Assembly (NCBI RefSeq): GCF_001305515.1
Contig: NZ_LJYW01000001.1
Location: 2,862,486 to 2,926,485 of the forward strand
Reading direction: 5' to 3'
Length of the DNA: 64,000 bases
Source of the DNA: Prosthecodimorpha hirschii
GTDB taxonomy: Bacteria > Pseudomonadota > Alphaproteobacteria > Rhizobiales > Ancalomicrobiaceae
Each line of letters begins with the position of its first letter. Position 1 is the first letter of the stretch. Below are positions 1 through 8,154 of the stretch, piece by piece. The notes beneath the pieces were generated by a model. It did no database searches, was not told the DNA's origin, and saw only the letters and a list, made by a program, of their open reading frames with translations. Made by a program: the position numbers and the translations under genes.

Positions 1-52
1 TCCGCGCTCCGCTCCGAAAGCAACGACAGCGCTTTCCCTGGGATGAAACGCC

Positions 53-1084
53 GTGCAGATCGTCCTTCTACCGGGCCTTCTCTGTGACGCGAGCATGTGG
101 AGCGGCCAGATCGCGGCGCTTCAGCCCCATGCCGACGTCGTGGTGGCCGATTTCTCGCAGCTGGACCAGATCGGCGCCATGGCCGAGGCGGCGCTGGCGC
201 TCAGGGACGGCCCGATCGTCGCGGTCGGCCATTCGATGGGTGGCCGGGTCGCGCTGGAGATGGTGCGCCGGGCGCCGGAGCGGATCGCCAAGCTGGTCCT
301 GCTCGATACCGGCGCGCGACCGCGCCGCGAGGGCGAGGAGGCGACCCGGCAGGTGCTGGTCGATCTCGCCGACCGGGACGGCATGGCGGCGCTGGCCGCG
401 CGCTGGCTGCCGCCGATGGTGCACGAGGACCGCATCGGCGATGCCGGCCTGATGGAACCGCTCGGCGCCATGGTGCTGCGCGCCACGCCGGAGCAGCATC
501 GCCGCCAGATCCGCGCCCTGCTCGACCGGCCCGATGCGCTGCCGCAATTGGGCGCCATCCGCTGCCCGACCCTGGTCATGGTCGGCCGGCAGGACCGCTG
601 GAGCCCGCTCGCCCAGAACGAGGAGATCGCCGCCGCGATCCCGGGCGCCGAACTGGTCGTCATCGAGAACAGCGGCCACATGGCCCCGGCCGAACAGCCC
701 GCACAGGTGACCGCCGCGCTCCTGCGCTTCCTCGGACTGCCCGAGACGCCCGCCGACAGCATCCCGGCCGTGCCGCTGTTCGACCGCGCCCGCTCGCGGC
801 GCGGCTACCGGATCAACAAGATGGCGATGGGCCTGTCCAGGCCCGAAAACCGCGCCGCCTTCCTGGCCGGCGAGGAGGCCTATCTGGACCGCTTCGGCCT
901 CTCCGCCGAGGAGAAGCGGGCCGTGATGGCGCGCGACTGGCGCGAGATGGTCCGGCTGGGCGGCAACCTCTTCTTCATTCTCAAGATTTCCGCCGTGGAC
1001 CCGGTCCGCATCACCGAGATCGGGGCACATCAGGCCGGCATGGACCACGACACGTTCCTGCGCGAGCGACTGGGGAAGCGATAA
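53..1084 (+). CDS. Alpha/beta hydrolase fused to a LigA-like (protocatechuate 4,5-dioxygenase alpha) domain
   Basis: The 343-residue protein has two parts. Residues 1-230 form an alpha/beta hydrolase with nucleophile elbow GHSMGG (Ser61), a probable acid at Asp181 (GRQDRW) and a base at His209 (NSGHMAP). Residues about 245-343 match the small all-helical LigA domain that covers the active site of class III extradiol dioxygenases (seen in GYRINKMAMGLSRPENRAAF and the MDHDTFLRERL end). The start is a GTG; no in-frame ATG lies close upstream. The stop overlaps the LigB start (TAATG), so both are co-translated. I infer that ring cleavage by the LigAB-like pair and hydrolysis of the product are physically linked. 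The substrate is unknown. Domain calls are secure, the joint function is inferred. Confidence 0.85.
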   Translation: MQIVLLPGLLCDASMWSGQIAALQPHADVVVADFSQLDQIGAMAEAALALRDGPIVAVGHSMGGRVALEMVRRAPERIAKLVLLDTGARPRREGEEATRQVLVDLADRDGMAALAARWLPPMVHEDRIGDAGLMEPLGAMVLRATPEQHRRQIRALLDRPDALPQLGAIRCPTLVMVGRQDRWSPLAQNEEIAAAIPGAELVVIENSGHMAPAEQPAQVTAALLRFLGLPETPADSIPAVPLFDRARSRRGYRINKMAMGLSRPENRAAFLAGEEAYLDRFGLSAEEKRAVMARDWREMVRLGGNLFFILKISAVDPVRITEIGAHQAGMDHDTFLRERLGKR

Positions 1085-2004
1085 TGGCCAAGCTGATCGG
1101 AGGTCTCGGCACCTCGCATGTGCCCTCGATCGCCGCCGCGATCGACAAGGGCCTGGCCGGCACGGACGCCTGGAAGCCGTTCTTCGACGGCTATGTTCCG
1201 GCCAAGGAGTGGATCGCCCGCGCGAAGCCCGACATCGCCGTGGTGATCTTCAACGATCACGGGAATTCGTTCTTCCTCGACCGCGTGCCGACCTTCGCGG
1301 TCGGCTGCGCGGAGGAGTATCGCCCGGTCGACGAGGGCTGGGGACCGCGCCCGATCCCGCCCTTCGAGGGCGCGGCCGACTTCTCCTGGCACCTGATCGA
1401 TACGCTGGTCGACAGCCGCTTCGACCCGATGATCTGCCAGGAGATCGAGGTCGATCACGGCCTGCAGGTGCCGCTGGAGCTGTTCTTCGGCCGCCCGGAG
1501 GCCTGGCCGGTCCGGGTGGTGCCGATCTTCGTCAACGTGATCCAGTATCCGATCCCGCTGCCGAGCCGCTGCTACGAGATGGGTCGGGTGCTGCGCCAGG
1601 CGATCGAGTCCTGGCCGGGCGACGAGCGCGTCGTGGTGATCGGCACCGGCGGCCTGTCGCACCAGCTGCAGGGCTCGCGCGCCGGCTTCGTCAATCCGGA
1701 GGCGGACCGCGCCTTCCTGAAGGACATCGCGACCGATCCGGACCGCCTGGCCGCCATGTCGCGCGAGCGCTACGTCGAGATGTTCGGCAGCGAAGGCGCC
1801 GAGCTGATGATGTGGCTGGTCATGCGCGGCGCCATGGACCGCGACGTGGTCGTCCGCCACACGCACTATTTCGTGCCGGCCTCGATGACCGGCGCCGGCA
1901 TGATCGTGATGGAGAATGCCGCCACGGCCGAGGAAGCCGACCCGGTGGCGCCGTCCCCCGGCCCAGAGGCGCCGGCGACCGACCCGGAGGTGCAGGCCGC
2001 ATGA
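1084..2004 (+). CDS. Class III extradiol ring-cleavage dioxygenase, LigB (protocatechuate 4,5-dioxygenase beta) family
   Basis: The 306-residue protein is the catalytic Fe(II) subunit of a LigAB-type dioxygenase. It opens catechol-like aromatic acids, such as protocatechuate or gallate, next to the hydroxyl pair. His12 (GTSHVPS), His59 (NDHGNSF) and Glu240 (GAELMMW) fit the iron ligands of the family, and His193 (GLSHQLQ) fits the catalytic base. The ATG overlaps the stop of the fused hydrolase/LigA gene, and the gene's own stop overlaps the next start (ATGA). The tail after about residue 280 is rich in Ala, Pro and Glu and probably disordered. Family assignment is firm; the exact ring substrate cannot be read from the sequence. 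Confidence 0.88.
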   Translation: MAKLIGGLGTSHVPSIAAAIDKGLAGTDAWKPFFDGYVPAKEWIARAKPDIAVVIFNDHGNSFFLDRVPTFAVGCAEEYRPVDEGWGPRPIPPFEGAADFSWHLIDTLVDSRFDPMICQEIEVDHGLQVPLELFFGRPEAWPVRVVPIFVNVIQYPIPLPSRCYEMGRVLRQAIESWPGDERVVVIGTGGLSHQLQGSRAGFVNPEADRAFLKDIATDPDRLAAMSRERYVEMFGSEGAELMMWLVMRGAMDRDVVVRHTHYFVPASMTGAGMIVMENAATAEEADPVAPSPGPEAPATDPEVQAA

Positions 2005-2333
2005 GCACGACCTTCTGGCTGATGGTCTGCCGGCACCGGCCCGGCCTCGACGCGCTCCGCGCCGCCCACCGCGACGCGCACCGCGCCCATGTCGCCTCCG
2101 GCGGCGGCGGGCTCGCCCGGGTCCTGGTCGGCAGCGCCACCACGGCCGAGGACGGCGCCAGCCCGACCGGCAATTTCGGCATCCTGGAGGCCGCCTCGCG
2201 CGAGGCCGCTGAGGCTTTCGCGGCAGCCGACCCCTATGCCCTGGCGGGCCTCGTCGAGACGATCGAGATCACGCCGCTTTCGGCGCAGTTCCAGGCGCAT
2301 CGGATCGATCCGATGACGCCGCGCGCCGCCTGA
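2001..2333 (+). CDS. YciI-like (YCII-related) small protein
   Basis: The 110-residue protein has the ferredoxin-like YCII fold, recognisable from the sequence pattern of TFWLMVCRHRPG, the RAAHRDAHRAHV segment and the late EAFAAADPYALAGL stretch. YciI-type proteins often accompany catabolic enzymes. Some are reported to act on ring-cleavage products or lactones, but most have no assigned reaction. It is translationally coupled to the LigB-like gene through an ATGA overlap, so it belongs to the same ring-cleavage unit. I infer a housekeeping or product-processing role for the ring-fission product. No enzyme activity is claimed. Confidence 0.75.
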   Translation: MSTTFWLMVCRHRPGLDALRAAHRDAHRAHVASGGGGLARVLVGSATTAEDGASPTGNFGILEAASREAAEAFAAADPYALAGLVETIEITPLSAQFQAHRIDPMTPRAA

Positions 2334-2395
2334 AGTCGAAATCGGAACGAAGCCGGCCGGTACGATCCGGACCGGCTCCCATCGGGAGGAAGACG

Positions 2396-3568
2396 ATGCA
2401 CAGACGGACCCTGCTCAAGACCGGTGTGGCCGCCCTCGCGGTTGGCCTCGCCGCCATGCCGGCGCGCGCGGAAGAGACCGTGAAGATCGGCCTGATCCTG
2501 CCGCTGACCGGCCCCTTTGCCTCGACGGGCCGGCAGATCGACGCGGCGGTCAAGCTCTACATGGCGCAGAACGGCGATACCGTCGCCGGCAAGAAGCTGC
2601 AGCTGATCGTCAAGGACGATACCGGCGTCGCCGACGTGACCAAGCGCATGGCGCAGGAACTGATCGTCAACGAGAAGGTCGCGGTGCTGGCCGGCTTCGG
2701 CCTGACGCCGCTGGCGCTGGCCACCGCCCCGCTGGCGACGCAGTCGAAGACCCCGCAGGTGGTCATGGCGGCCGCGACCTCGATCATCACCGAGGCCTCG
2801 CCCTTCGTCGTCCGCACCAGCTTCACCGCCGCCCAGGCGACCGTGCCGCTCGCCGAATGGGCGTCCAAGAACGAGATCAAGAAGGTGGTCTCGATCGTTT
2901 CCGACTACGGCCCGGGCATCGATGTCGAGAAGTCCTTCTCGGAGACCTTCACCAAGGCCGGCGGGACCATCGAGAACCTGCGCGTGCCGCTGGCCAATCC
3001 GGACTTCGCGCCCTTCCTGCAGAAGGTCGCCGATGCCAAGCCGGACGCGCTGCTGGCCTTCGTGCCGTCCGGCGTCGGCGCCCAGTTCATGCGCCAGTTC
3101 GTCGAGCGCGGCCTGGACAAGAGCGGCATCAAGCTGATCGCCGAGGGCAGCGTCACCGACGACGACCTCCTCAACGGCGTCGGCGACGTGGCGCTCGGCG
3201 TGGTCACCTCGCACCACTATTCGGCCGCCCATGACAGCGCCGAGAACAAGGCCTTCGTCGAAGCCTTCAAGAAGGCGGCCGGCTTCCGCCCGAACTTCAT
3301 GGCCATGGGCGGCTATGACGGCATGCACCTGATCTACGAAGGCCTCAAGAAGACCAACGGCGCCGGCGGCGAAGCGCTGGTGACCGCCATGAAGGGCATG
3401 AGCTGGACGAGCCCGCGCGGCCCGGTCTCGATCGACCCGCAGACCCGCGACATCGTCCAGAACATCTATGTCCGCAAGGTCGCCCGCGTGAACGGCGAAC
3501 TCTACAACGTCGAGTTCGCCACGACGCCGAACGTCAAGGACCCGGTCAAGGCCGCCAAGGCCAACTGA
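2396..3568 (+). CDS. Liv-type ABC transporter substrate-binding protein (copy 1)
   Basis: The 390-residue periplasmic binding protein has a twin-Arg-like start (MHRRTLLK), a hydrophobic signal segment ending near AMPARA, and the branched-chain-amino-acid-binding fold (VKIGLILPLTGPFAS). A GGAGG lies just upstream of the ATG. It is very similar to the binding protein at 6797, with long identical blocks over the whole length. No permease or ATPase lies directly next to it, so it probably shares LivHMGF at 8155-11570. The neighbouring ring-cleavage and Rieske genes suggest an aromatic or methoxyaromatic acid as ligand. That is inference; the family itself is clear. Confidence 0.9.
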   Translation: MHRRTLLKTGVAALAVGLAAMPARAEETVKIGLILPLTGPFASTGRQIDAAVKLYMAQNGDTVAGKKLQLIVKDDTGVADVTKRMAQELIVNEKVAVLAGFGLTPLALATAPLATQSKTPQVVMAAATSIITEASPFVVRTSFTAAQATVPLAEWASKNEIKKVVSIVSDYGPGIDVEKSFSETFTKAGGTIENLRVPLANPDFAPFLQKVADAKPDALLAFVPSGVGAQFMRQFVERGLDKSGIKLIAEGSVTDDDLLNGVGDVALGVVTSHHYSAAHDSAENKAFVEAFKKAAGFRPNFMAMGGYDGMHLIYEGLKKTNGAGGEALVTAMKGMSWTSPRGPVSIDPQTRDIVQNIYVRKVARVNGELYNVEFATTPNVKDPVKAAKAN

Positions 3569-3653
3569 CCGGCCGCTCCCCCCACGACACGACTGGGTCG
3601 GGCCCACGGACCCGACCGCTTCTCCAGGCCCGATCCCGCAAGCCCGCCCTGCC

Positions 3654-3671
3654 CCCCGCCTTTCGGCGGGG
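3654..3671 (+). terminator. Weak stem-loop after binding-protein copy 1
   Basis: A perfect 7-bp stem (CCCCGCC / GGCGGGG) with a TTTC loop lies 86 bases after the stop. It is followed by TGGTTTCC, which is not a good U-tract. It may act as a partial terminator between the first transcription unit and the Rieske operon. Confidence 0.4.
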
Positions 3672-3695
3672 TGGTTTCCGCACATCCGAATCGAC

Positions 3696-3705
3696 CTGTA
3701 CACAG
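3696..3705. promoter_or_regulatory. Candidate GntR operator, upstream copy
   Basis: CTGTACACAG differs in one base from the perfect palindrome CTGTATACAG found 86 bp downstream. Two related sites in the leader of the Rieske operon suggest binding by the GntR/FCD regulator encoded at its end (5876). FCD-type GntR proteins commonly bind short TNGT-ACNA palindromes. No binding data exist here. Confidence 0.35.
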
Positions 3706-3781
3706 GAAGACCGCCGGAGCCGCTGACAAGGCGTCGCACCCTGCGTAGAAACCCGCAATTTCCGTTGAATTTTTCCAATGT

Positions 3782-3791
3782 CTGTATACAG
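3782..3791. promoter_or_regulatory. Candidate GntR operator, perfect palindrome next to the Rieske gene start
   Basis: CTGTATACAG is a perfect 10-bp palindrome ending 23 bases before the ATG at 3815 and directly before the GGGAGGA ribosome site. The core TGTATACA matches the operator style of FadR-like GntR regulators. Its place near the transcription start fits repression of the operon in the absence of an inducer. Confidence 0.45.
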
Positions 3792-3814
3792 TCCCTGACC
3801 AGGGAGGAACGACA

Positions 3815-4897
3815 ATGACCGAGACCAAGACGTTCCCGTTGAATGCCTGGTACGCCGCCGCCTGGGGCCACGAGGTCAAGCGCGACCTGACCGCCCGTAC
3901 GGTCTGCGGCAAGGACATGGTGCTCTACCGCAAGGGCGACGGCACCGCGGTGGCGCTGGAGGATGCCTGCTGGCATCGCCTGTTGCCGCTCTCGATGGGC
4001 CATCTGCGCGGCGACGAGGTGGTCTGCGGCTATCACGGCCTGGTCTTCGATGCCGGCGGCCGCTGCACCTACATGCCGGCGCAGAAGACGATCAATCCGT
4101 CGGCCTGCGTGCGCGCCTTCCCGGTCGTCGAGCGCCACCGCATGATCTGGGTCTGGCCGGGCGATCCGGCCTTGGCCGACCCGGCAAAGATGCCCGATTT
4201 CCACTGGAACGACGGCACCGAGTGGATCGGCGAGGGCGGCACCTTCTATTCCATGAAGTGCGACTACCGGCTGGTCATCGACAACCTGATGGACCTGACC
4301 CACGAGACTTATGTCCATGCCGGCTCGATCGGCGACGACGCCATCACGGCGACGCCGTTCGACGTGACCCATACCGATCGCTCCGCGACGCTGACCCGCT
4401 GGATGATCGACATCGAGCCGCCGCCCTTCTGGGAGAAGCAGCTCGGCCGGCCCGGCAGCCGCGTCGACCGCTGGCAGATCATCACCTTCCAGGCTCCGAC
4501 CATCATCTCCGGCGATGTCGGCGTGGCCGTGCACGGCACCGGCGCACCGGACGGCGACCGCCGGCAGGGCGTCAACGGCCATTTCCTGGCCGCGATCACG
4601 CCCGAGACCGCGACCACCTGCCACTATCACTGGAATTTCGTCCGCACCTTCCACAAGGAGGACGCGGCTCTGACGGCGACCCTCACCAAGGCCCATGTCA
4701 ACGACGGCAAGGGGCTCTACGACCAGGATTTCGAGGTCCTGGAGGCGCAGCAGAAGGCGATCGACCGCAATCCGCGCATGCCCTTCTACAATCTCAACAT
4801 CGACGCCGGCGCGCTCTGGGCGCGGCGTCTGATCGACCACATGATCGAGGCCGAGAGCCCCGGTTCGGCCTTCCGTCCCGGCGTGGCGGCGGAGTGA
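3815..4897 (+). CDS. Rieske non-heme iron oxygenase, VanA-type aromatic O-demethylase oxygenase subunit
   Basis: The 360-residue protein has a Rieske [2Fe-2S] domain at residues 7-110 with Cys52/His54 and Cys71/His74 (CWH and CGYH). The catalytic domain carries the mononuclear iron motif D-x3-D-x2-H-x4-H at Asp156, Asp160, His163 and His168 (DNLMDLTHETYVH). Length and motifs match vanillate O-demethylase and related one-component oxygenases that release formaldehyde from methoxyaromatics. The next gene encodes the matching reductase, four bases downstream. The product of vanillate demethylation, protocatechuate, is a LigAB substrate, which ties this operon to the ring-cleavage genes upstream. 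Vanillate itself is only a plausible substrate. Confidence 0.87.
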   Translation: MTETKTFPLNAWYAAAWGHEVKRDLTARTVCGKDMVLYRKGDGTAVALEDACWHRLLPLSMGHLRGDEVVCGYHGLVFDAGGRCTYMPAQKTINPSACVRAFPVVERHRMIWVWPGDPALADPAKMPDFHWNDGTEWIGEGGTFYSMKCDYRLVIDNLMDLTHETYVHAGSIGDDAITATPFDVTHTDRSATLTRWMIDIEPPPFWEKQLGRPGSRVDRWQIITFQAPTIISGDVGVAVHGTGAPDGDRRQGVNGHFLAAITPETATTCHYHWNFVRTFHKEDAALTATLTKAHVNDGKGLYDQDFEVLEAQQKAIDRNPRMPFYNLNIDAGALWARRLIDHMIEAESPGSAFRPGVAAE

Positions 4898-4901
4898 GCC
4901 G

Positions 4902-5879
4902 ATGGCCGAGACGATCGAATGGCGTGCGGCGCGCCTTGCCGCCGCGCGCGACCTGACGCCCGACATCCGCCTCATCGAGATCGAGACCGACGGCGCCTTC
5001 GTGCCGCCGGCCCCGGGCAGCCACATCAATGTCGCCGTGCAGATCGGCGAGCGCGCCGACCGCCGGTCCTATTCGGTGGTCGGCCCCTGCCAGGACGGCC
5101 GCTACCGGATCGCGGTCAAGCGCCTGCCCGAGAGCCGCGGCGGCTCGGCCTACATGTGGAGCCTTGCGCCCGGCGCCCGGCTGACCGTCTCCACCCCCGG
5201 GAACCATTTCGCCCTGTCGCCGCACCGGCCCGACTATCTGCTGGTCGCCGGCGGCATCGGCATCACGCCGATCTACTCGATGGCGCTGGCGCTGCAGGAG
5301 GCCGGCGTGCCGTTCCGGGTGCTCTACGGCGCGCGCGGCCGGGCCGACCTCGCGCTCGCCGACGATCTCGCCGAGCGGATCGGCGGCCGGCTCGAGTGCT
5401 TCGTCTCCGACGAGGGCCGCCGGATCGGCTTCGCGGCCGAGATCGAACGGCTGGCGCCGGGCGGCGAGCTCTATGTCTGCGGCCCGATCGGCATGCTGGA
5501 GGACGCCAAGTCCGCCTGGGCGGCGAGCGGCCGGCCGGTCGGCGGCTTGCGCTTCGAGACCTTCGGGTCGAGCGGCCGCTTCGCCACCAAGGGCTTCACG
5601 GTGCGCATCCCGCGGCTCGGCCGCGAGATCGACGTGCCGGCGAACGCCTCCATGCTGGATGCCCTGGAGGCTGCCGGGGTCGAGATGATCTCGGATTGCC
5701 GGCGCGGCGAATGCGGGCTGTGCGCGCTGACCATCCTGGACAAGGACGGCATCGTCGACCACCGCGACGTGTTCTTCTCCGACGAGGAGAAGGCGAGCGA
5801 CGCCAAGCTGTGCACCTGCGTGTCGCGGGTGGCCGGCGGGTCGATCACGGTCGACACCGCGGACAGGATGGCGCCATGA
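4902..5879 (+). CDS. Oxygenase reductase, VanB type (FMN/NAD(P)H plus [2Fe-2S] ferredoxin)
   Basis: The 325-residue protein passes electrons from NAD(P)H to the Rieske oxygenase. An FNR-like flavin part comes first (RSYS at 55-58, GGIGITP at 117-123). A C-terminal plant-type ferredoxin follows, with Cys266, Cys271, Cys274 and Cys304 as cluster ligands. This FMN-NAD-[2Fe-2S] order is that of phthalate dioxygenase reductase and VanB. It sits four bases after the oxygenase gene, and its own stop overlaps the next start (ATGA), so the three genes are one translational unit. Function as the partner reductase is well supported. Confidence 0.88.
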   Translation: MAETIEWRAARLAAARDLTPDIRLIEIETDGAFVPPAPGSHINVAVQIGERADRRSYSVVGPCQDGRYRIAVKRLPESRGGSAYMWSLAPGARLTVSTPGNHFALSPHRPDYLLVAGGIGITPIYSMALALQEAGVPFRVLYGARGRADLALADDLAERIGGRLECFVSDEGRRIGFAAEIERLAPGGELYVCGPIGMLEDAKSAWAASGRPVGGLRFETFGSSGRFATKGFTVRIPRLGREIDVPANASMLDALEAAGVEMISDCRRGECGLCALTILDKDGIVDHRDVFFSDEEKASDAKLCTCVSRVAGGSITVDTADRMAP

Positions 5880-6634
5880 CCCGCGCCGCGGCCCCGGTCA
5901 TCGAGAAGTCGCCGTCGCAGACCCTGAAGGCCCAGCTGCTGCTGCGCGATCTGATCGTGCAGGGCGCGCTGAAGCCGGGCGAGCGGGTGTCCGAGCTGCA
6001 GATGGTCGACCGGCTCGGCATGTCGCGCACCCCGATCCGGGCCGCGCTGGTGCGGCTCGAACAGGAAGACCTGCTCGAGGCGCTGCCGTCGGGCGGCTTC
6101 GCCGTGAAGGCCTTCTCGGAGCGCGACTTCGCCGAGGCGATCGAGATCCGCGGCACGCTCGAAGGCCTCGCGGCCCGGCTCGCGGCCGAGCGCGGCGTGC
6201 GCCCGGCCCAGCTGCGCGAGGCAAGGGCCCTGCTGGCCGAGCTCGATACCGTGGTCCGGCGCGAGACGATCGAGATCGACGTGTCGCTCTATGTCGAACT
6301 CAATGCCCGCTTCCATGCGCTGGTCATCGCCATGGCGGGCAGCACCGCGCTGGCGCGGCAGATCGAGCGGGCGAGCGCGCTGCCCTTCGCCTCGCCGAGC
6401 GCCCTGGTGCCGGTCCAGACCCGGTCGCCGGAATCCCACCACATCCTGACCATCGCACAAGACCAGCATCGCTGCGTGATCGCAGCGATCGAGCGCCGCG
6501 AAGGCAGCCGGGCGGAGGCGATCATGCGCGAGCATGCACGGATCGCGCACCGCAATCTCGAGCGCGCCTTCGCCGACCAGCGCGACCTCGCGCTGGTCCC
6601 GGGCGCCGCGCTGATCCGGAGGGCCGAGGTCTAG
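5876..6634 (+). CDS. GntR-family transcriptional regulator (FadR/FCD subgroup)
   Basis: The 252-residue protein has an N-terminal winged helix-turn-helix (about residues 15-80; GERVSELQMVDRLGMSRTPI is typical of GntR) and a helical FCD ligand-binding domain with the usual metal-site residues around EIRGTLEG, ARFH and the late H/R-rich helix. The ATG overlaps the reductase stop. By position it controls the Rieske operon, and the CTGTAyACAG sites at 3696 and 3782 are candidate operators. The VanR repressor of vanillate operons belongs to this subgroup, which fits but does not prove a vanillate-type inducer. Confidence 0.87.
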   Translation: MTRAAAPVIEKSPSQTLKAQLLLRDLIVQGALKPGERVSELQMVDRLGMSRTPIRAALVRLEQEDLLEALPSGGFAVKAFSERDFAEAIEIRGTLEGLAARLAAERGVRPAQLREARALLAELDTVVRRETIEIDVSLYVELNARFHALVIAMAGSTALARQIERASALPFASPSALVPVQTRSPESHHILTIAQDQHRCVIAAIERREGSRAEAIMREHARIAHRNLERAFADQRDLALVPGAALIRRAEV

Positions 6635-6796
6635 CCTGGCGTGGGCGGCGGGATTCGAGCGACCGATCGATACGCCCTGGCGAGCCGGTCCGGCGCTATT
6701 CTACAAGGGACGTCCCGCCGACCCTCCGGGCCGGCCAAGAAGCGGCTCGAGCCGCCGCAAAGGCCGAAGCGGCCACGACAACCAAGGAGGACACGC

Positions 6797-7978
6797 ATGC
6801 ACCGCAGAACCCTATTGGCGCTCGCCGCCGCCGGTCTCGCCGCCACCAGCCTTGCCGGCACCACCGTCGGTGCCCAGGCGCAGGAGATCTTCAAGATCGG
6901 CCTGATCCTGCCGATGACCGGCGCCTCCGCCTCGACCGGCCGGCAGATCGAAGCCGCCGCGAAGCTCTACATGGCGCAGAACGGCGACACGGTCGCGGGC
7001 AAGAAGGTGCAACTGATCGTCAAGGACGATACCGGCGTCGCCGACGTGACCAAGCGCCTGGCCCAGGAACTGATCGTCAACGACAAGGTCGGCGCCGTCG
7101 CGGGCTTCGGCCTGACCCCGCTCGCCCTCTCGGTCGCCCCGCTCGCCACCCAGGCCAAGGTGCCGCAGGTCGTCATGGCCGCCGCCACCGCGACCATCAC
7201 GGAGGCCTCGCCGTTCATCGTCCGCACCAGCTTCACGCTGCCGCAGGCGACCCAGCCGATGGCCGAATGGGCCTCGGCCAACGGCATGAAGAAGGTGGTC
7301 ACGCTGGTCACCGACTACGGTCCGGGCATCGACGCCGAGAAGACCTTCACGGCGACCTTCACCAAGGCCGGCGGAACGGTCGAGAACATGCGCGTGCCGC
7401 TCGCCAATCCGGACTTCTCGCCCTTCCTGCAGAAGGTCGCCGACGCCAAGCCGGATGCCCTGTTCGTGTTCGTGCCGTCGGGCTACGGCGCCCAGTTCAT
7501 GCGCCAGTTCACCGAACGCGGCCTCGACAAGAGCGGCATCAAGCTGATCGGCACCGGCGACGTGACCGACGACGATCTCCTCAACGGCATGGGCGACGCC
7601 GCGCTCGGCGTGGTCACCTCGCACCACTATTCGGCCGTCCACGACAGCGCCGAGAACAAGGCCTTCGTCGCCGCCTTCAAGAAGGCGGCCGGCTTCCGCC
7701 CGAACTTCATGGGCGTCGGCGGCTATGACGGCATGCATGTGCTCTACGAGGGCTTGAAGAAGACCAACGGCGTCGGCGGCGAGGCCCTGGTCAATGCCAT
7801 CAAGGGCATGGCCTGGACCAGCGTGCGCGGCCCGGTCTCGATCGATCCGCAGACCCGCGACATCATCCAGAACGTCTATATCCGCAAGGTCGAGAAGGTC
7901 GACGGCGAACTGCACAATGTCGAGTTCGCGACGATCCCGAACGTCAAGGATCCGGTCAAGGCCGCCAAGGCCAACTGA
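6797..7978 (+). CDS. Liv-type ABC transporter substrate-binding protein (copy 2)
   Basis: The 393-residue periplasmic binding protein has a signal peptide (MHRRTLLALAAAGL to about residue 30) and the same fold and long identical blocks as the protein at 2396. The start is the ATG at 6797, with AAGGAGG seven bases upstream; an in-frame ATG at 6641 would add a low-quality leader. It directly precedes the permease genes and is probably the main binding protein of LivHMGF. The two copies differ mostly in the signal peptide and at scattered positions, which suggests a recent duplication with possible change in ligand range. Confidence 0.92.
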   Translation: MHRRTLLALAAAGLAATSLAGTTVGAQAQEIFKIGLILPMTGASASTGRQIEAAAKLYMAQNGDTVAGKKVQLIVKDDTGVADVTKRLAQELIVNDKVGAVAGFGLTPLALSVAPLATQAKVPQVVMAAATATITEASPFIVRTSFTLPQATQPMAEWASANGMKKVVTLVTDYGPGIDAEKTFTATFTKAGGTVENMRVPLANPDFSPFLQKVADAKPDALFVFVPSGYGAQFMRQFTERGLDKSGIKLIGTGDVTDDDLLNGMGDAALGVVTSHHYSAVHDSAENKAFVAAFKKAAGFRPNFMGVGGYDGMHVLYEGLKKTNGVGGEALVNAIKGMAWTSVRGPVSIDPQTRDIIQNVYIRKVEKVDGELHNVEFATIPNVKDPVKAAKAN

Positions 7979-8031
7979 TCCGAGCGGGTCGGCATCCGGC
8001 GCCGGCCATGTGCCGCCGCCGGGTCGATCCC

Positions 8032-8054
8032 CCGCCCCACCCGGTTCGGGGCGG
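8032..8054 (+). other. Stem-loop between binding protein and permease genes
   Basis: CCGCCCC and GGGGCGG pair around a 9-base loop, with no U-tract. It lies in the 176-base gap between the binding protein and livH. Such hairpins often lower expression of the membrane genes relative to the binding protein. That role is inferred. Confidence 0.35.
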
Positions 8055-8154
8055 ACACCCGGGGCGGATGGGTACCATCCGTCTCGATCGAACCACCAGA
8101 CGGGCGCCCCGGCCGGACCGGCGGCGCCCCTCCTGCCCCGCGCGGAGGCTTCCG

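Noticed and set aside
2234..5029. 931-codon open frame on the minus strand
   Set aside because: It lies opposite the binding protein and Rieske genes. Its composition (Gly, Arg, Ala, His-rich) is that of an antisense frame of GC-rich codons and has no domain.
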